A stretch of DNA of 64,000 bases from Candidatus Heteroclostridium caecigallinarum (GTDB taxonomy: Bacteria > Bacillota > Clostridia > Christensenellales > CAG-314), in NCBI GenBank assembly GCA_904419725.1, contig CAJFSP010000001.1, positions 62,001 to 126,000 of the forward strand, read 5' to 3'. The translations under genes were made by a program, and so were the position numbers. Positions 18,242 through 27,848 of the stretch are shown piece after piece. The notes below the pieces were generated by a model. That model worked only from the letters and a program-made list of their open reading frames with translations, was not told the DNA's origin and did no database searches. Each line of letters opens with the position of its first letter. The first letter of the stretch is position 1.

Positions 18242-19561
18242 TCAAAAAACGTCGCCCGCCTTTTCTTTGGCAAAAATATACATGGAACATTCAAGGCGTT
18301 TTTTCATCATTTCGCACGCGGTCCTGTAAGGCTTGTTCATATCGCCGTTGGCGTGCACGGCGTTAGCGTTGCAGCCGCCGCTGCAATGATATTTCGCCCA
18401 GCAATTCATACATTCAGGTTTAGTAAAAATGCTGCTGCGCGCGAAAGCATGACGCAGGTCGTCATTGAGCGCGCCGCCGTTTACGTTGCCGATGACATAT
18501 TTGTTTTCACCCACAAATTGATGGCACGGATAAATATCGCCGTTAGGCGCCACCGCGAGATATTCACTGCCCGCCCCGCAGCCGACAAGCCTCTTTTTGT
18601 AACACGGACCGTCGTCCAGGTGCAGCACGAAATGGAAAAAGCTGAACCATTTGTCCGTCTGTCTGCGTTTGATATATTCTTCGGCGAGTTTTTCGTATTC
18701 AGCGAAAATAATCGGCAAATCGCTTTCATGAATCGCGAGCGGATGCTCTTCAGGCAAAACAACGGGCTCGATTGAAATCTGGTCAAAACCCAAATCGTTC
18801 ATAAATAAAACATCTTTGGAAAAATCAAGATTTTTAGCGGTAAATGTCCCGCGGACAAAATAACTCTTGTCCCCCCTTATCGACCTGAAATATTTGAAAT
18901 TATCTATAATCAAATCAAAACTGCCCTTTCCGTTGGCGGTTTTTCTGACAGCGTCGTTGACTTCTTTTCTTCCGTCAAGACTAAGCACGACATTGTCCAT
19001 CTCGGCATTGAGATAATCGCTCGTTTCCTTATTGAGCAAAACGCCGTTCGTAGTTGTCGTAAACTTAAAGATTTTGCCTTTTTCACCGCCGCGTTTTTTC
19101 GCGTATTCAACCGTGCGTTTGAGCACATCAAAATTCATCAGCGGTTCGCCGCCGAAAAAGTCTACCTCGAGAATTTTTCTGTCGGCGCTGTTGTCGATGA
19201 GAAAATCCATGGCTTTTTTTGCCGTTTCGAAACTCATCATTTCACGCGCGCCGCTGTAAGTACCCTCTTTCGCGAAGCAATACCCGCAACGCAGATTGCA
19301 GTCGTGGCACACATGAAGGCACATGGCTTTTACGTCCAGTCTTTTTTCCTGCGGCTTATATTCGGGCGCCTCCGCGTCCAACAACCCCTGACTTTTCAAC
19401 TGTACGATTTCCTGTTTCGCTTCAGCGATTTCCGCCTCGTCATAAGCCGACAAATCCCCGCCCCGCAAAATGTCGTATATAATTTTGTCGATTTCGTGCA
19501 GAGATCCGCTTTCCACGTCATATACAAAATACTCGTTCTTAAAATTAAATGCGTGTATCAT
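18242..19561 (-). CDS. scfB: Radical SAM/SPASM SCIFF peptide maturase
   Basis: This enzyme forms thioether cross-links between cysteines and other residues of the SCIFF peptide encoded just upstream. The 439-residue protein has an N-terminal peptide-recognition segment, the radical SAM motif C-x3-C-x2-C in CNLRCGYCF near residue 90, and GGEPLMNF. A SPASM domain with cysteine clusters CGAGSEYL and CMNCWAKYHCSGGC binds two auxiliary iron-sulfur clusters. I use the ATG at 19561, which opens MIHAFNFKNEYFVYD as in the family; the longer frame to 19627 crosses a terminator hairpin. The ribosome site is weak (GGAA). The neighbours scfA, TIGR04086, yajC and secDF confirm the assignment. Confidence 0.94.
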   Translation of the reverse strand: MIHAFNFKNEYFVYDVESGSLHEIDKIIYDILRGGDLSAYDEAEIAEAKQEIVQLKSQGLLDAEAPEYKPQEKRLDVKAMCLHVCHDCNLRCGYCFAKEGTYSGAREMMSFETAKKAMDFLIDNSADRKILEVDFFGGEPLMNFDVLKRTVEYAKKRGGEKGKIFKFTTTTNGVLLNKETSDYLNAEMDNVVLSLDGRKEVNDAVRKTANGKGSFDLIIDNFKYFRSIRGDKSYFVRGTFTAKNLDFSKDVLFMNDLGFDQISIEPVVLPEEHPLAIHESDLPIIFAEYEKLAEEYIKRRQTDKWFSFFHFVLHLDDGPCYKKRLVGCGAGSEYLAVAPNGDIYPCHQFVGENKYVIGNVNGGALNDDLRHAFARSSIFTKPECMNCWAKYHCSGGCNANAVHANGDMNKPYRTACEMMKKRLECSMYIFAKEKAGDVF

Positions 19562-19582
19562 AATTGTTTCCGATAATGTACC

Positions 19583-19609
19583 AAAAAAAATTGCCGATTT
19601 CTCGGCAAT
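19583..19609 (-). terminator. Terminator hairpin between scfA and scfB
   Basis: On the minus strand a 7- to 8-bp stem TTGCCGA/TCGGCAA with a four-base loop is followed by eight T and ends about 20 bases before the scfB ATG. It lies after the scfA stop, so it should give more peptide message than maturase message. Confidence 0.8.
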
Positions 19610-19657
19610 CTCAAAAAGAGCAGGCAAAACCCACTCTTCTTTATTTTACAATATACC

Positions 19658-19822
19658 TTATTTGCCTATATTTCTAATCAGAACTTTCTGTTCGCAAACC
19701 TGGTTGCCTACCGTGCAGCTGGTTTTGCAAGCCGACTGGCAGCTGGAACGGCATTCACCGCAACCGCTGTTTTTGGCGATTTTGTTGAGTTCCGGTTTGG
19801 CTATTGTTTTTACGTGTTTCAT
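19658..19822 (-). CDS. scfA: SCIFF family ribosomally synthesised peptide precursor
   Basis: This 54-residue precursor peptide ends in the six-cysteines-in-forty-five pattern that defines the family. Cysteines sit at 21, 24, 28, 32, 36 and 43, within blocks such as GCGECRSSCQSACKTSC. The leader begins MKHVKTIAKPELNKIAKNSG. It is modified by ScfB, encoded downstream, to give a thioether-linked peptide whose cellular role is unknown. A GGAGG site lies seven bases before the ATG, and a near-consensus promoter precedes it. It is short enough that gene finders with a 60-residue cut-off miss it. Confidence 0.95.
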   Translation of the reverse strand: MKHVKTIAKPELNKIAKNSGCGECRSSCQSACKTSCTVGNQVCEQKVLIRNIGK

Positions 19823-19845
19823 AATATCCCTCCGTTTACAAGGAT

Positions 19846-19875
19846 ATTATACTATATCTTGCTGTCCGTTGTAAA
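19846..19875 (-). promoter_or_regulatory. Promoter for scfA
   Basis: On the minus strand a -35 box TTTACA (19870-19875) lies 18 bases from a consensus -10 box TATAAT (19846-19851). It falls in the gap between the TIGR04086 gene and scfA, so scfA can be transcribed independently of yajC. Confidence 0.65.
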
Positions 19876-19881
19876 GAAATT

Positions 19882-20265
19882 TCATTGTTTTTTTCTGTTT
19901 ACGGCAATTATGCCCGCAACAAGCCCCACCGCGCAGGCAATCGCCACGTCGGTGATGAGTCCGGCGAAAGAAAAACTTCCGCCCAGCAAACCGAAAATAA
20001 TGTTGGACAAAACAGCGAAGCCCAACCCGATGCCGAGCCCTTTGAGATAACCGCCGACAGGCGTTTTTACAGACAACATCACGGCAAGAAACACGCTTAT
20101 TATTTTTATCGCCGTATTTACCGCCGGAACGGTTTCAACGGCTATCCCGGCAAGCCGCGCGATAAGCGCGAACAACAACACGAAAAGCACCGAAAGCAGC
20201 GTCGCGACAAGGCTGCCTTTCAAAATTTCATGCAGTGCGCTTCTGTTTTTAATTTCCGCTGACAT
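19882..20265 (-). CDS. TIGR04086 family four-helix membrane protein
   Basis: This small integral membrane protein of 127 residues has four hydrophobic segments, at about 18-38, 48-66, 73-95 and 98-120, separated by short glycine-rich turns. Its position between yajC and the SCIFF gene matches the TIGR04086 family, a protein of unknown function found in that neighbourhood across Clostridia. Function is not known; links to SCIFF or to the Sec machinery are suggested by position only. Its GGAGG ribosome site is the distal arm of a strong hairpin (20272-20309), so its translation may be controlled. Confidence 0.8.
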   Translation of the reverse strand: MSAEIKNRSALHEILKGSLVATLLSVLFVLLFALIARLAGIAVETVPAVNTAIKIISVFLAVMLSVKTPVGGYLKGLGIGLGFAVLSNIIFGLLGGSFSFAGLITDVAIACAVGLVAGIIAVNRKKQ

Positions 20266-20271
20266 AAAACA

Positions 20272-20309
20272 AACCTCCGAAGTATTTGTTATATTTATAC
20301 TCGGAGGTT
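20272..20309 (-). promoter_or_regulatory. Hairpin that buries the ribosome binding site of the TIGR04086 gene
   Basis: On the minus strand nine base pairs AACCTCCGA/TCGGAGGTT plus four more (GTAT/ATAC) across a one-base bulge enclose an 11-base AT-rich loop. The 3' arm contains the GGAGG Shine-Dalgarno eight bases before the ATG, and it is followed by TGTTTT. The same hairpin could act as a yajC terminator or as a translational lid. Confidence 0.75.
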
Positions 20310-20319
20310 GTCTTATTTA

Positions 20320-20667
20320 TTACTTATATTCCTTATCTTCCGCGTTTTCCTCAACGTGATCGACGGATTCGTTTTCAGCGGAAGGAACAGGCACCGAAGC
20401 GACAGGCGAATCGGCCAGCACGCTGTGTATGGCTTTTTGCGTAAAGACCATTTCAGTGTTTCCCGTTAAGAGCGTAATGGTGTTTTTAGCGCCGTCTATC
20501 GCCACGATTTTTCCGATAACGCCGCCGATAGTCATTATTTCAGCGCCGACAACAACTTTGCTGAGCATTTCTTCCTGCTTTTTTCTGTTTTTCTTGGTTG
20601 AGATAAACTGCATAACAATCATGCCTACAAACAGCACGGCGACTACTATAATCAATGCAATATCCAT
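20320..20667 (-). CDS. yajC: Preprotein translocase accessory subunit YajC
   Basis: YajC is a single-pass membrane protein that associates with SecDF. The 115-residue protein has one N-terminal transmembrane helix (about 3-20) and then the family block KKNRKKQEEMLSKVVVGAEIMTIGGVIGKIVAI. The C-terminal tail of about 30 residues is acidic and variable. It starts the yajC-TIGR04086-scfA-scfB-secD-secF cluster and lies after tgt, the common clostridial and enterobacterial order. A clear AAGGAG site precedes the ATG. Confidence 0.95.
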   Translation of the reverse strand: MDIALIIVVAVLFVGMIVMQFISTKKNRKKQEEMLSKVVVGAEIMTIGGVIGKIVAIDGAKNTITLLTGNTEMVFTQKAIHSVLADSPVASVPVPSAENESVDHVEENAEDKEYK

Positions 20668-20704
20668 AGATGCAATCTCCTTTCTTATTATTTATTTTTT
20701 TACG

Positions 20705-20733
20705 AGTATATCACAATTATTTCATTAACGCAA
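20705..20733 (-). promoter_or_regulatory. Promoter for the yajC-scf-sec cluster
   Basis: On the minus strand TTGCGT (20728-20733) and TATACT (20705-20710) are separated by 17 bases. The boxes start right after the tgt stop codon, which would uncouple yajC and the sec genes from the ruv-queA-tgt unit. Confidence 0.6.
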
Positions 20734-20734
20734 C

Positions 20735-22861
<2,127 letters not shown>

Positions 22862-22875
<14 letters not shown>

Positions 22876-23914
22876 TATTATCTCCGGCGAACATGTCGAG
22901 TTGACGGCATTTCTGTTCGCTCAGTTTTCTGCCGAGATGTCCGTAACACTGCGGCAGACATACCCGCCCCCGCGGCGTTCTGGCGATAAATCCCAACTGC
23001 AAAAGATACGGCTCGTAAACGTCTTCAATCGTATTGGCGTCCTCGCCCGTTGAAGCCGCTATCGTGTCCAGCCCCACAGGCCCGCCGTTGAATTTATCTA
23101 TCATGGCGGTGAGAACGTTTATATCGACGCTGTCAAGCCCAAGGCTGTCCACTCCTATTGTGGTGAGAGCGTAATCCGCGATTTCCCTGGTAATTTTTCC
23201 TTCGCCTTTAACAACGGCAAAGTCCCTTACACGTTTTAACAGTCTGTTGGCAATCCTCGGCGTTCCTCTGCTGCGCCGCGCTATTTCGTACGCGCCGTCG
23301 TCGCTTATCTCGGTTTTCAGCATATGCGCCGAACGCGACACTATCCTGGACAGTTGCTCGTTGTCATACAGTTCGAGTCTGGCGTGCACACCGAATCTGT
23401 CCCTGAGCGGAGAAGTGAGTTTGCCGGCCTTTGTCGTGGCGCCCACAAGCGTAAACTGGTTTATGGAAATCCTTACGCTCCTGGCGCTCGGCCCCTTGCC
23501 CACAATAAAATCGAGAGCGTAATCTTCCATCGCCGGATAAAGTATCTCTTCCACAGAGTGATTGAGTCTGTGAATCTCGTCTATAAACAATACGTCGTTT
23601 TTTTCAAGATTGGTAAGTATCGCGGCGAGGTCGGCGGGTTTTTCGATTGCCGGTCCGCTTGTCACTGTAAGACGGCTGTTCATCTCGGCGGCGATAATAT
23701 GCGCCAAAGTAGTTTTGCCGAGTCCAGGCGGGCCGTACAGCAAGACGTGGTCAAGGGCTTCGCCCCTTGATTTTGCCGCCTGAATATATATTTCCAGATT
23801 ACTCTTTATTTTATCCTGCCCCACAAAAGCGGACATCGTATTGGGACGCAATACATTTTCCACTTCATTGTCATCAAACTGCATGGTGCTGGTGATAAGT
23901 CTTTCGTCTTCCAT
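22862..23914 (-). CDS. ruvB: Holliday junction branch migration ATPase RuvB
   Basis: RuvB is the hexameric AAA+ motor that drives branch migration with RuvA. The 350-residue protein has Walker [10 protein letters not shown] near residue 63, Walker B FIDEIHRL near 112, sensor and arginine-finger blocks ([18 protein letters not shown]), and a winged-helix C-terminus ([16 protein letters not shown]). The ATG at 23914 has AAGG six bases upstream; a TTG two codons earlier lies inside that spacing and is unlikely. It lies eight bases after ruvA. Confidence 0.98.
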
Positions 23915-23922
23915 TGTCAACC

Positions 23923-24504
23923 TTACTTCTTCAAAGCGAATTTTATAAGTTCTTCCACAGTGCCCGCTCCGTTTTCGGCGCCCTGTTTAACTTTGCTTTC
24001 GGCGACGTTCTGCGGAAGCCCCAGCATAACAAGTGCGGCCACGGCGTCTGCCTGCTCTCCGCTCAGCCCGATTTCGGCATGAGCCGCCGTCGGGATGTTT
24101 TCCGGCGGCGTTATTTTTTCACGGAGTTCCAGAACTATACGCTCGGCAGATTTTTTACCGATACCCTTTACACCCGCGAGACGTTTCGTGTCGCCCGTAA
24201 TAATGGCCGCCGCAAGGTCGTCGGCGCCGCAATATGAAAGCACCGACATAGCGGTCTTGCATCCTATTCCGCTGACGGTGATAAGCTGCGAAAACAGCTG
24301 CTTTTCTCTTTTGGTGTAAAACCCGAAAAGCGACAACCCGTCTTCTCTGACCTGCAGATAAGTGTAGAGGCAAACTTCGCCGCCCACGGCGCACTGCGCC
24401 GCGGTATATCCCGAAACAAAAAGTTCAAAACCGATGTTTCCGCTTTTGACAACAACCGTTTCGTCATCGACAGACATGACTTCGCCGCAAATAAAATTGA
24501 ACAT
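23923..24504 (-). CDS. ruvA: Holliday junction DNA-binding protein RuvA
   Basis: RuvA is the tetrameric junction-binding subunit that loads RuvB. The 193-residue protein shows an N-terminal OB fold ([21 protein letters not shown]), two helix-hairpin-helix motifs ([17 protein letters not shown] and [23 protein letters not shown]), and a C-terminal RuvB-binding helical domain. Length is typical. It lies six bases downstream of ruvC. Confidence 0.98.
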   Translation of the reverse strand: MFNFICGEVMSVDDETVVVKSGNIGFELFVSGYTAAQCAVGGEVCLYTYLQVREDGLSLFGFYTKREKQLFSQLITVSGIGCKTAMSVLSYCGADDLAAAIITGDTKRLAGVKGIGKKSAERIVLELREKITPPENIPTAAHAEIGLSGEQADAVAALVMLGLPQNVAESKVKQGAENGAGTVEELIKFALKK

Positions 24505-24510
24505 AAAACC

Positions 24511-25002
24511 TCACAAAGAAAACTGGTCAGCCAGCCTGTTAGTTTGCGCGTGCGTGAGCGCTATCGCCAGCGCGTCGGCAGCGTCGTCGGGGCGCGGAAT
24601 TTTCGGCAAGTTGAGGTAAATCTTAACCATTTCCTGTATCTGCCGCTTTTCCGCCCTTCCGTATCCAGTCATAGCCTGCTTGATTTGCAACGGTGTGTAT
24701 TCGTACAATCTGCCGCAAGCGTGCACGCTGGCAAGCAGGATGACTCCTCTGGCATGCGCCACATTGATACCCGTGGTTACGTTCTGCACAAAAAACAGTT
24801 CTTCCACGGCTATTTCGTCCGGTTTGAATTTGTTTATTATTTCCGTCATCGAATCGTAAATCATCGCGAGCCGTACCGCTATATTTTCGTTTTTAGGCGT
24901 CGTAATGACTCCGTAATCAACGGCCTTGTGCCTGTTGCCGTTTGTGTCGATTACGCCGTATCCTATTGTGGCGTAACCCGGATCTATACCTAATACCCGC
25001 AT
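24511..25002 (-). CDS. ruvC: Holliday junction resolvase RuvC
   Basis: RuvC is a dimeric RNase H-fold endonuclease that cuts Holliday junctions. The 163-residue protein begins MRVLGIDPGYATIGYG with the catalytic aspartate at position 7. It retains the glutamate in VEELFF and the terminal acidic pair in PRPDDAADALAIA. The ATG is canonical, yet there is no Shine-Dalgarno: the 20 bases upstream are almost pure A and T. The predicted promoter puts the start of transcription within a few bases of the ATG, so the message may be leaderless. I saw no recognisable LexA box. Confidence 0.97.
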   Translation of the reverse strand: MRVLGIDPGYATIGYGVIDTNGNRHKAVDYGVITTPKNENIAVRLAMIYDSMTEIINKFKPDEIAVEELFFVQNVTTGINVAHARGVILLASVHACGRLYEYTPLQIKQAMTGYGRAEKRQIQEMVKIYLNLPKIPRPDDAADALAIALTHAQTNRLADQFSL

Positions 25003-25011
25003 ATATAATAC

Positions 25012-25040
25012 ATAATAAATTCAAACACGATTTTCGTCAA
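25012..25040 (-). promoter_or_regulatory. Promoter for ruvCAB-queA-tgt
   Basis: On the minus strand TTGACG (25035-25040) is followed after 17 bases by TATTAT (25012-25017). The predicted transcription start, about 7 bases on, is near 25005, only about three bases before the ruvC ATG. It lies between the yebC terminator and ruvC. Confidence 0.65.
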
Positions 25041-25041
25041 G

Positions 25042-25072
25042 GCAAAAACAAAGACGGGCATGCCCGTCTTTT
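25042..25072 (-). terminator. Intrinsic terminator after yebC
   Basis: This is a perfect 22-base palindrome of two 11-base arms (AAAGACGGGCA and complement), followed on the minus strand by GTTTTTG. It lies just after the yebC stop and separates yebC from ruvC. Confidence 0.85.
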
Positions 25073-25084
25073 GTCTGTCCGTTG

Positions 25085-25822
25085 TTATTCGTCGTCGTCC
25101 GGAAGTTCGACGTTGTGATACACGTTCTGTACGTCGTCGTTGTCGTCAAACATGTCGAGCATACGCTCAAATTTTTCCAGTTGCTCGGCCGTAAGAGTAA
25201 CGGTATTTTGCGGTATCCATTCAACTTCAGCGTTGATAAACGTCACGCCTTTGTCTTCAAGGCTTTTGCGCACGACCGAAAAATCCGCCGGGGCGGTCAG
25301 CACTTCAAACATGTCGTCTTCCACCCTCACGTCATCGGCGCCGCATTCCAACGCCATTTCGAAAATTTCATCTTCGCCGAGACCACCGTCCCTGTTGCAG
25401 GTAATGACGCCTTTTCTGTCAAACATAAACGACACACAGTTTGTAGTGCCCATGCTGCCGCCGCATTTATCGAAAGCGCAGCGGACATCTCCCGCCGTGC
25501 GGTTTTTGTTGTCGGTAAGCGTTTCCACAATAACGGCGGAGCCGCCTATTCCGTAACCTTCGTACATCATGCTTTCGTAATTGATGCTGCCGAGTTCGCC
25601 GCTCGCTTTTTTGATGCTGCGCTGAATATTGTCGTTCGGCATATTGTTTGCCCTGGCTTTTACGATTACATCGTAAAGTTTCGAGTTGATGCTCGGGTCA
25701 GGTCCGCCCGCTTTTACGGCGACGGCTATTTCTCTGCCGATTTTGGTGAATATTTTTCCCCTGATGGCGTCGCTCTTGCCTTTTTTATGTTTAATATTTG
25801 CCCACTTGCTGTGTCCTGACAT
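25085..25822 (-). CDS. yebC: YebC/PmpR family protein
   Basis: YebC-family proteins were annotated as transcriptional regulators, and recent work ties several members to translation of proline-rich stretches. The 245-residue protein opens MSGHSKWANIKHKKGKSDAIRGK and contains NMPNDNIQRSIKKA and YEGYGIGGSAVIVE, all diagnostic. The C-terminus is acidic (DDNDDVQNVYHNVELPDDDE). I use the ATG at 25822 because GGAGG lies seven bases upstream; an ATG at 25834 overlaps that site. yebC beside ruvC is an old, widely conserved neighbourhood, but here a terminator and a new promoter split them. Confidence 0.96.
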   Translation of the reverse strand: MSGHSKWANIKHKKGKSDAIRGKIFTKIGREIAVAVKAGGPDPSINSKLYDVIVKARANNMPNDNIQRSIKKASGELGSINYESMMYEGYGIGGSAVIVETLTDNKNRTAGDVRCAFDKCGGSMGTTNCVSFMFDRKGVITCNRDGGLGEDEIFEMALECGADDVRVEDDMFEVLTAPADFSVVRKSLEDKGVTFINAEVEWIPQNTVTLTAEQLEKFERMLDMFDDNDDVQNVYHNVELPDDDE

Positions 25823-25824
25823 TG

Positions 25825-26556
25825 TTACCTCCATTGACGGCGGTTCAGCTGATACATTATAATGCCACCGCTGACCGCGACGTTTAACGATTCGAGATTG
25901 TTTTGCATAGGTATTTTTACCTTTTGTTTTGCCGCCCGCATAAGATTTTCAGATACTCCCTGCCCCTCATTGCCAAGAACCAGAATATGTTTTTCGGGAC
26001 AGGCGGCCTCAAAGACATTTTCGCCGTCCATGTCGGCGCACACAATCCATTCGCCGCCATGTTCGGACAAAAAACTCTCTTCGGAAACTTCAAAAAAATT
26101 CAGACTGAACTGACCGCTCATGCCGCAGCGGATTGCTTTAGGCGAAAACACATCGGCACAGTCAACAAGAAACACGTTTTTATATCCGGCGGCGCAGGCG
26201 GTCCGCAAAAGCGACCCTATATTTGACGGGTCCTGAACACGGTCAAGCAGCAAGGCTTTTTCGCCGTCATAAACCGCCTGTTCAGGGAGATACGCGACGC
26301 CCACCGCGCCCTGGTTTGTTTTTGTGTCGCTGATGCATTTCAAAACGCTTTCAGACACGCAAGCAACGTCGCACGGCGGCAAATCGCCTGAAAAATCTTC
26401 CGTCACGAAAATTCTGTCGAAAGTCACTCCGCGCGCCGCCGCGTCACGGATAAGTTTGCGGCCTTCTATAAGAAATTTCCCCTGTTCGCGTCTTCCTTTT
26501 TTGTCTTTGAGATTCGCGGCGGCAACCACCGTCGCGTTGCTTTTTGAAGTTATCAT
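25825..26556 (-). CDS. TrmH (SpoU) family RNA 2'-O-methyltransferase
   Basis: This SPOUT-fold enzyme methylates a ribose 2'-hydroxyl in rRNA or tRNA. The 243-residue protein has an N-terminal substrate-binding segment and the knot motifs LLDRVQDPSNIGSLLRTA, VLGNEGQGVSENL and IPMQNNLESLNVAVSGGI, which bind S-adenosylmethionine. The exact target nucleotide cannot be told. rplT-TrmH-type methylase order is common in Firmicutes. A hairpin lies just before the ATG and no good ribosome site is visible, so initiation may be weak or depend on coupling. Confidence 0.92.
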   Translation of the reverse strand: MITSKSNATVVAAANLKDKKGRREQGKFLIEGRKLIRDAAARGVTFDRIFVTEDFSGDLPPCDVACVSESVLKCISDTKTNQGAVGVAYLPEQAVYDGEKALLLDRVQDPSNIGSLLRTACAAGYKNVFLVDCADVFSPKAIRCGMSGQFSLNFFEVSEESFLSEHGGEWIVCADMDGENVFEAACPEKHILVLGNEGQGVSENLMRAAKQKVKIPMQNNLESLNVAVSGGIIMYQLNRRQWR

Positions 26557-26568
26557 TATAAATGACGA

Positions 26569-26588
26569 GAGCCTTCGCGAGAAGGCTC
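26569..26588 (-). terminator. Hairpin between rplT and the methyltransferase gene
   Basis: An 8-bp stem GAGCCTTC/GAAGGCTC with a four-base loop lies nine bases past the rplT stop. On the minus strand it is followed by TCGTCATTT, which is not U-rich, so termination would be weak. The T-run is on the other strand. Confidence 0.45.
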
Positions 26589-26597
26589 AATTTGTTT

Positions 26598-26951
26598 TTA
26601 CTTAATTGCCGCTTTTGCGGTCGCCGCGAGTTCGGCGAAAGCTTTAGGGTCAGACACGGCGATTTCACTGAGCATTTTTCTGTTGAGTGAAATGTTCGCC
26701 ACTTTAAGACCGTGCATCAGCGTGCTGTAAGACATGCCGTTTTCCCTGGCGGCGGCATTGATACGGGTAATCCACAAAGAACGGAAATCTCTTTTGCGGA
26801 GTTTTCTGCCGACATAAGCATAGTTCTGCGATTTCATGACCGCCTGACGGGCGATGCGGTAGTTGGATTTTTTAAGACCAAAGTAACCTTTGGCAAGTTT
26901 TATGATTTTTCTGCGTTTTTTAACGCCGTTTACGCCTCTTTTAATTCTCAT
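26598..26951 (-). CDS. rplT: 50S ribosomal protein L20
   Basis: L20 binds 23S rRNA early in assembly and, in Firmicutes, represses the infC-rpmI-rplT operon through the infC leader. The 117-residue protein has the conserved blocks [40 protein letters not shown] and [13 protein letters not shown]. Length is standard. It is the last gene of the operon, 20 bases after rpmI. Confidence 0.99.
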   Translation of the reverse strand: MRIKRGVNGVKKRRKIIKLAKGYFGLKKSNYRIARQAVMKSQNYAYVGRKLRKRDFRSLWITRINAAARENGMSYSTLMHGLKVANISLNRKMLSEIAVSDPKAFAELAATAKAAIK

Positions 26952-26971
26952 AACCTTTTATCTCCTCGCTA

Positions 26972-27166
26972 TTAATAAGGAAGCAATTGCTTCACGGTTT
27001 TTGCCTGTGTTTTGTCGACGTAAGCAGGTCCGCGCAAACCGCGGGTTCTCTTAGTGGTCTTTTTGGTCAGAATGTGGTTTTTGCCCATCTGCGCTCTTTT
27101 TACTTTACCTGATTTTTTCACGCTGAAACGCTTTTTGGCGCCGCTGTGAGATTTGACTTTTGGCAT
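26972..27166 (-). CDS. rpmI: 50S ribosomal protein L35
   Basis: L35 is a small basic protein of the large ribosomal subunit. The 64-residue form starting [20 protein letters not shown] has the family's usual length. GGAGG lies eight bases before the ATG at 27166; a longer frame to 27181 begins with TTG and contains this ribosome site, so it is rejected. The gene lies between infC and rplT. Confidence 0.98.
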   Translation of the reverse strand: MPKVKSHSGAKKRFSVKKSGKVKRAQMGKNHILTKKTTKRTRGLRGPAYVDKTQAKTVKQLLPY

Positions 27167-27193
27167 CTTTATGTCCTCCAATGTGATATTTTT

Positions 27194-27703
27194 TTATTGT
27201 TTGGCCGGAGCGAGAATCATAATAATGCTCCTGCCTTCAGTCGCTGGCTTCTTTTCCATAACGGCCGTTCCGCCCAGACTTTCGAAAAAGTTGTTCATGA
27301 CTTCAACGCCGTGGCTGGCGAAGGAAGTCTGTCTTCCGCGCATTCTGAGTGAGACTTTGACTTTGTTGCCCTCTTTCAAAAACTTCATGGCGTTTTTCGC
27401 CTTGATGTTGATATCGTTGACGTCGATAGTCATCGACAGCCGGACTTCTTTGATTTCAACTACTTTCTGGTTTTTTCTGGCTTCTTTTTCGCGTTTGATT
27501 TGTTCGTAGCGATGTTTGCCGTAATCCATAATGCGGCATACAGGCGGCTGCGCCGTCGGCGCTATTTTAACAAGGTCGAGTTCCTGCTCGTCGGCAATCT
27601 GACGAGCTCTCGCGACAGGCATAATGCCGAGCTGCTCACCGTCCGCACCAATCAGACGGACTTCTCTGTCCTGAATCTGACCGTTGATTTGAAGTTCTTT
27701 AAT
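27194..27703 (-). CDS. infC: Translation initiation factor IF-3 with an ATT start codon
   Basis: IF-3 binds the 30S subunit and checks the start codon. The 169-residue protein begins with ATT at 27703, read as KELQINGQIQDREVRLIG after the initiator. GGAGG (27712-27716) is eight bases upstream and there is no in-frame ATG, GTG or TTG between. The N-domain then runs through ADGEQLGIMPVARARQ, and the C-domain has VSLRMRGRQ. A start at the first ATG (27622) would give 142 residues and delete much of the N-domain. An AUU start is known for infC in many bacteria, where IF-3 uses it for autoregulation. The gene follows an L20-type attenuator. Confidence 0.95.
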   Translation of the reverse strand: MKELQINGQIQDREVRLIGADGEQLGIMPVARARQIADEQELDLVKIAPTAQPPVCRIMDYGKHRYEQIKREKEARKNQKVVEIKEVRLSMTIDVNDINIKAKNAMKFLKEGNKVKVSLRMRGRQTSFASHGVEVMNNFFESLGGTAVMEKKPATEGRSIIMILAPAKQ

Positions 27704-27720
27704 GAGTCTGTCCTCCTCTC

Positions 27721-27842
27721 AAAAAAAATATGCGGAAGAATTTTCCGCATAAAAACAAACCATCACCGGATGATGAAAATTCATTTCAGTTTACCAGACA
27801 AAACAAAATTCGTATGGTGAGAGCGGAAAACTCTGCTTTGAC
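27721..27842 (-). ncRNA. L20-type leader with terminator before infC
   Basis: The roughly 140-base leader of infC ends in an intrinsic terminator: 8-bp stem ATGCGGAA/TTCCGCAT (27730-27750) and then eight T, just before the ribosome site. Upstream lie a CATCA/TGATG hairpin, a CTCT/AGAG hairpin and an 8-base pairing ATTTCAGT/ACTGAAAT at the leader's base. In Bacillus, L20 binding to such a leader promotes termination. Assignment is by position and architecture, not by model search. Confidence 0.75.
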
Positions 27843-27848
27843 TGAAAT

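Noticed and set aside
25003-25040. Search for a LexA box in front of ruvC
   Set aside because: No sequence close to CGAAC-N4-GTTCG is present in the gap, so SOS control cannot be supported from sequence.
25042-25072. Perfect 22-base palindrome as a possible operator for ruvCAB
   Set aside because: It is followed by GTTTTTG on the minus strand just after the yebC stop, which is the form of a terminator. It also lies upstream of the -35 box.
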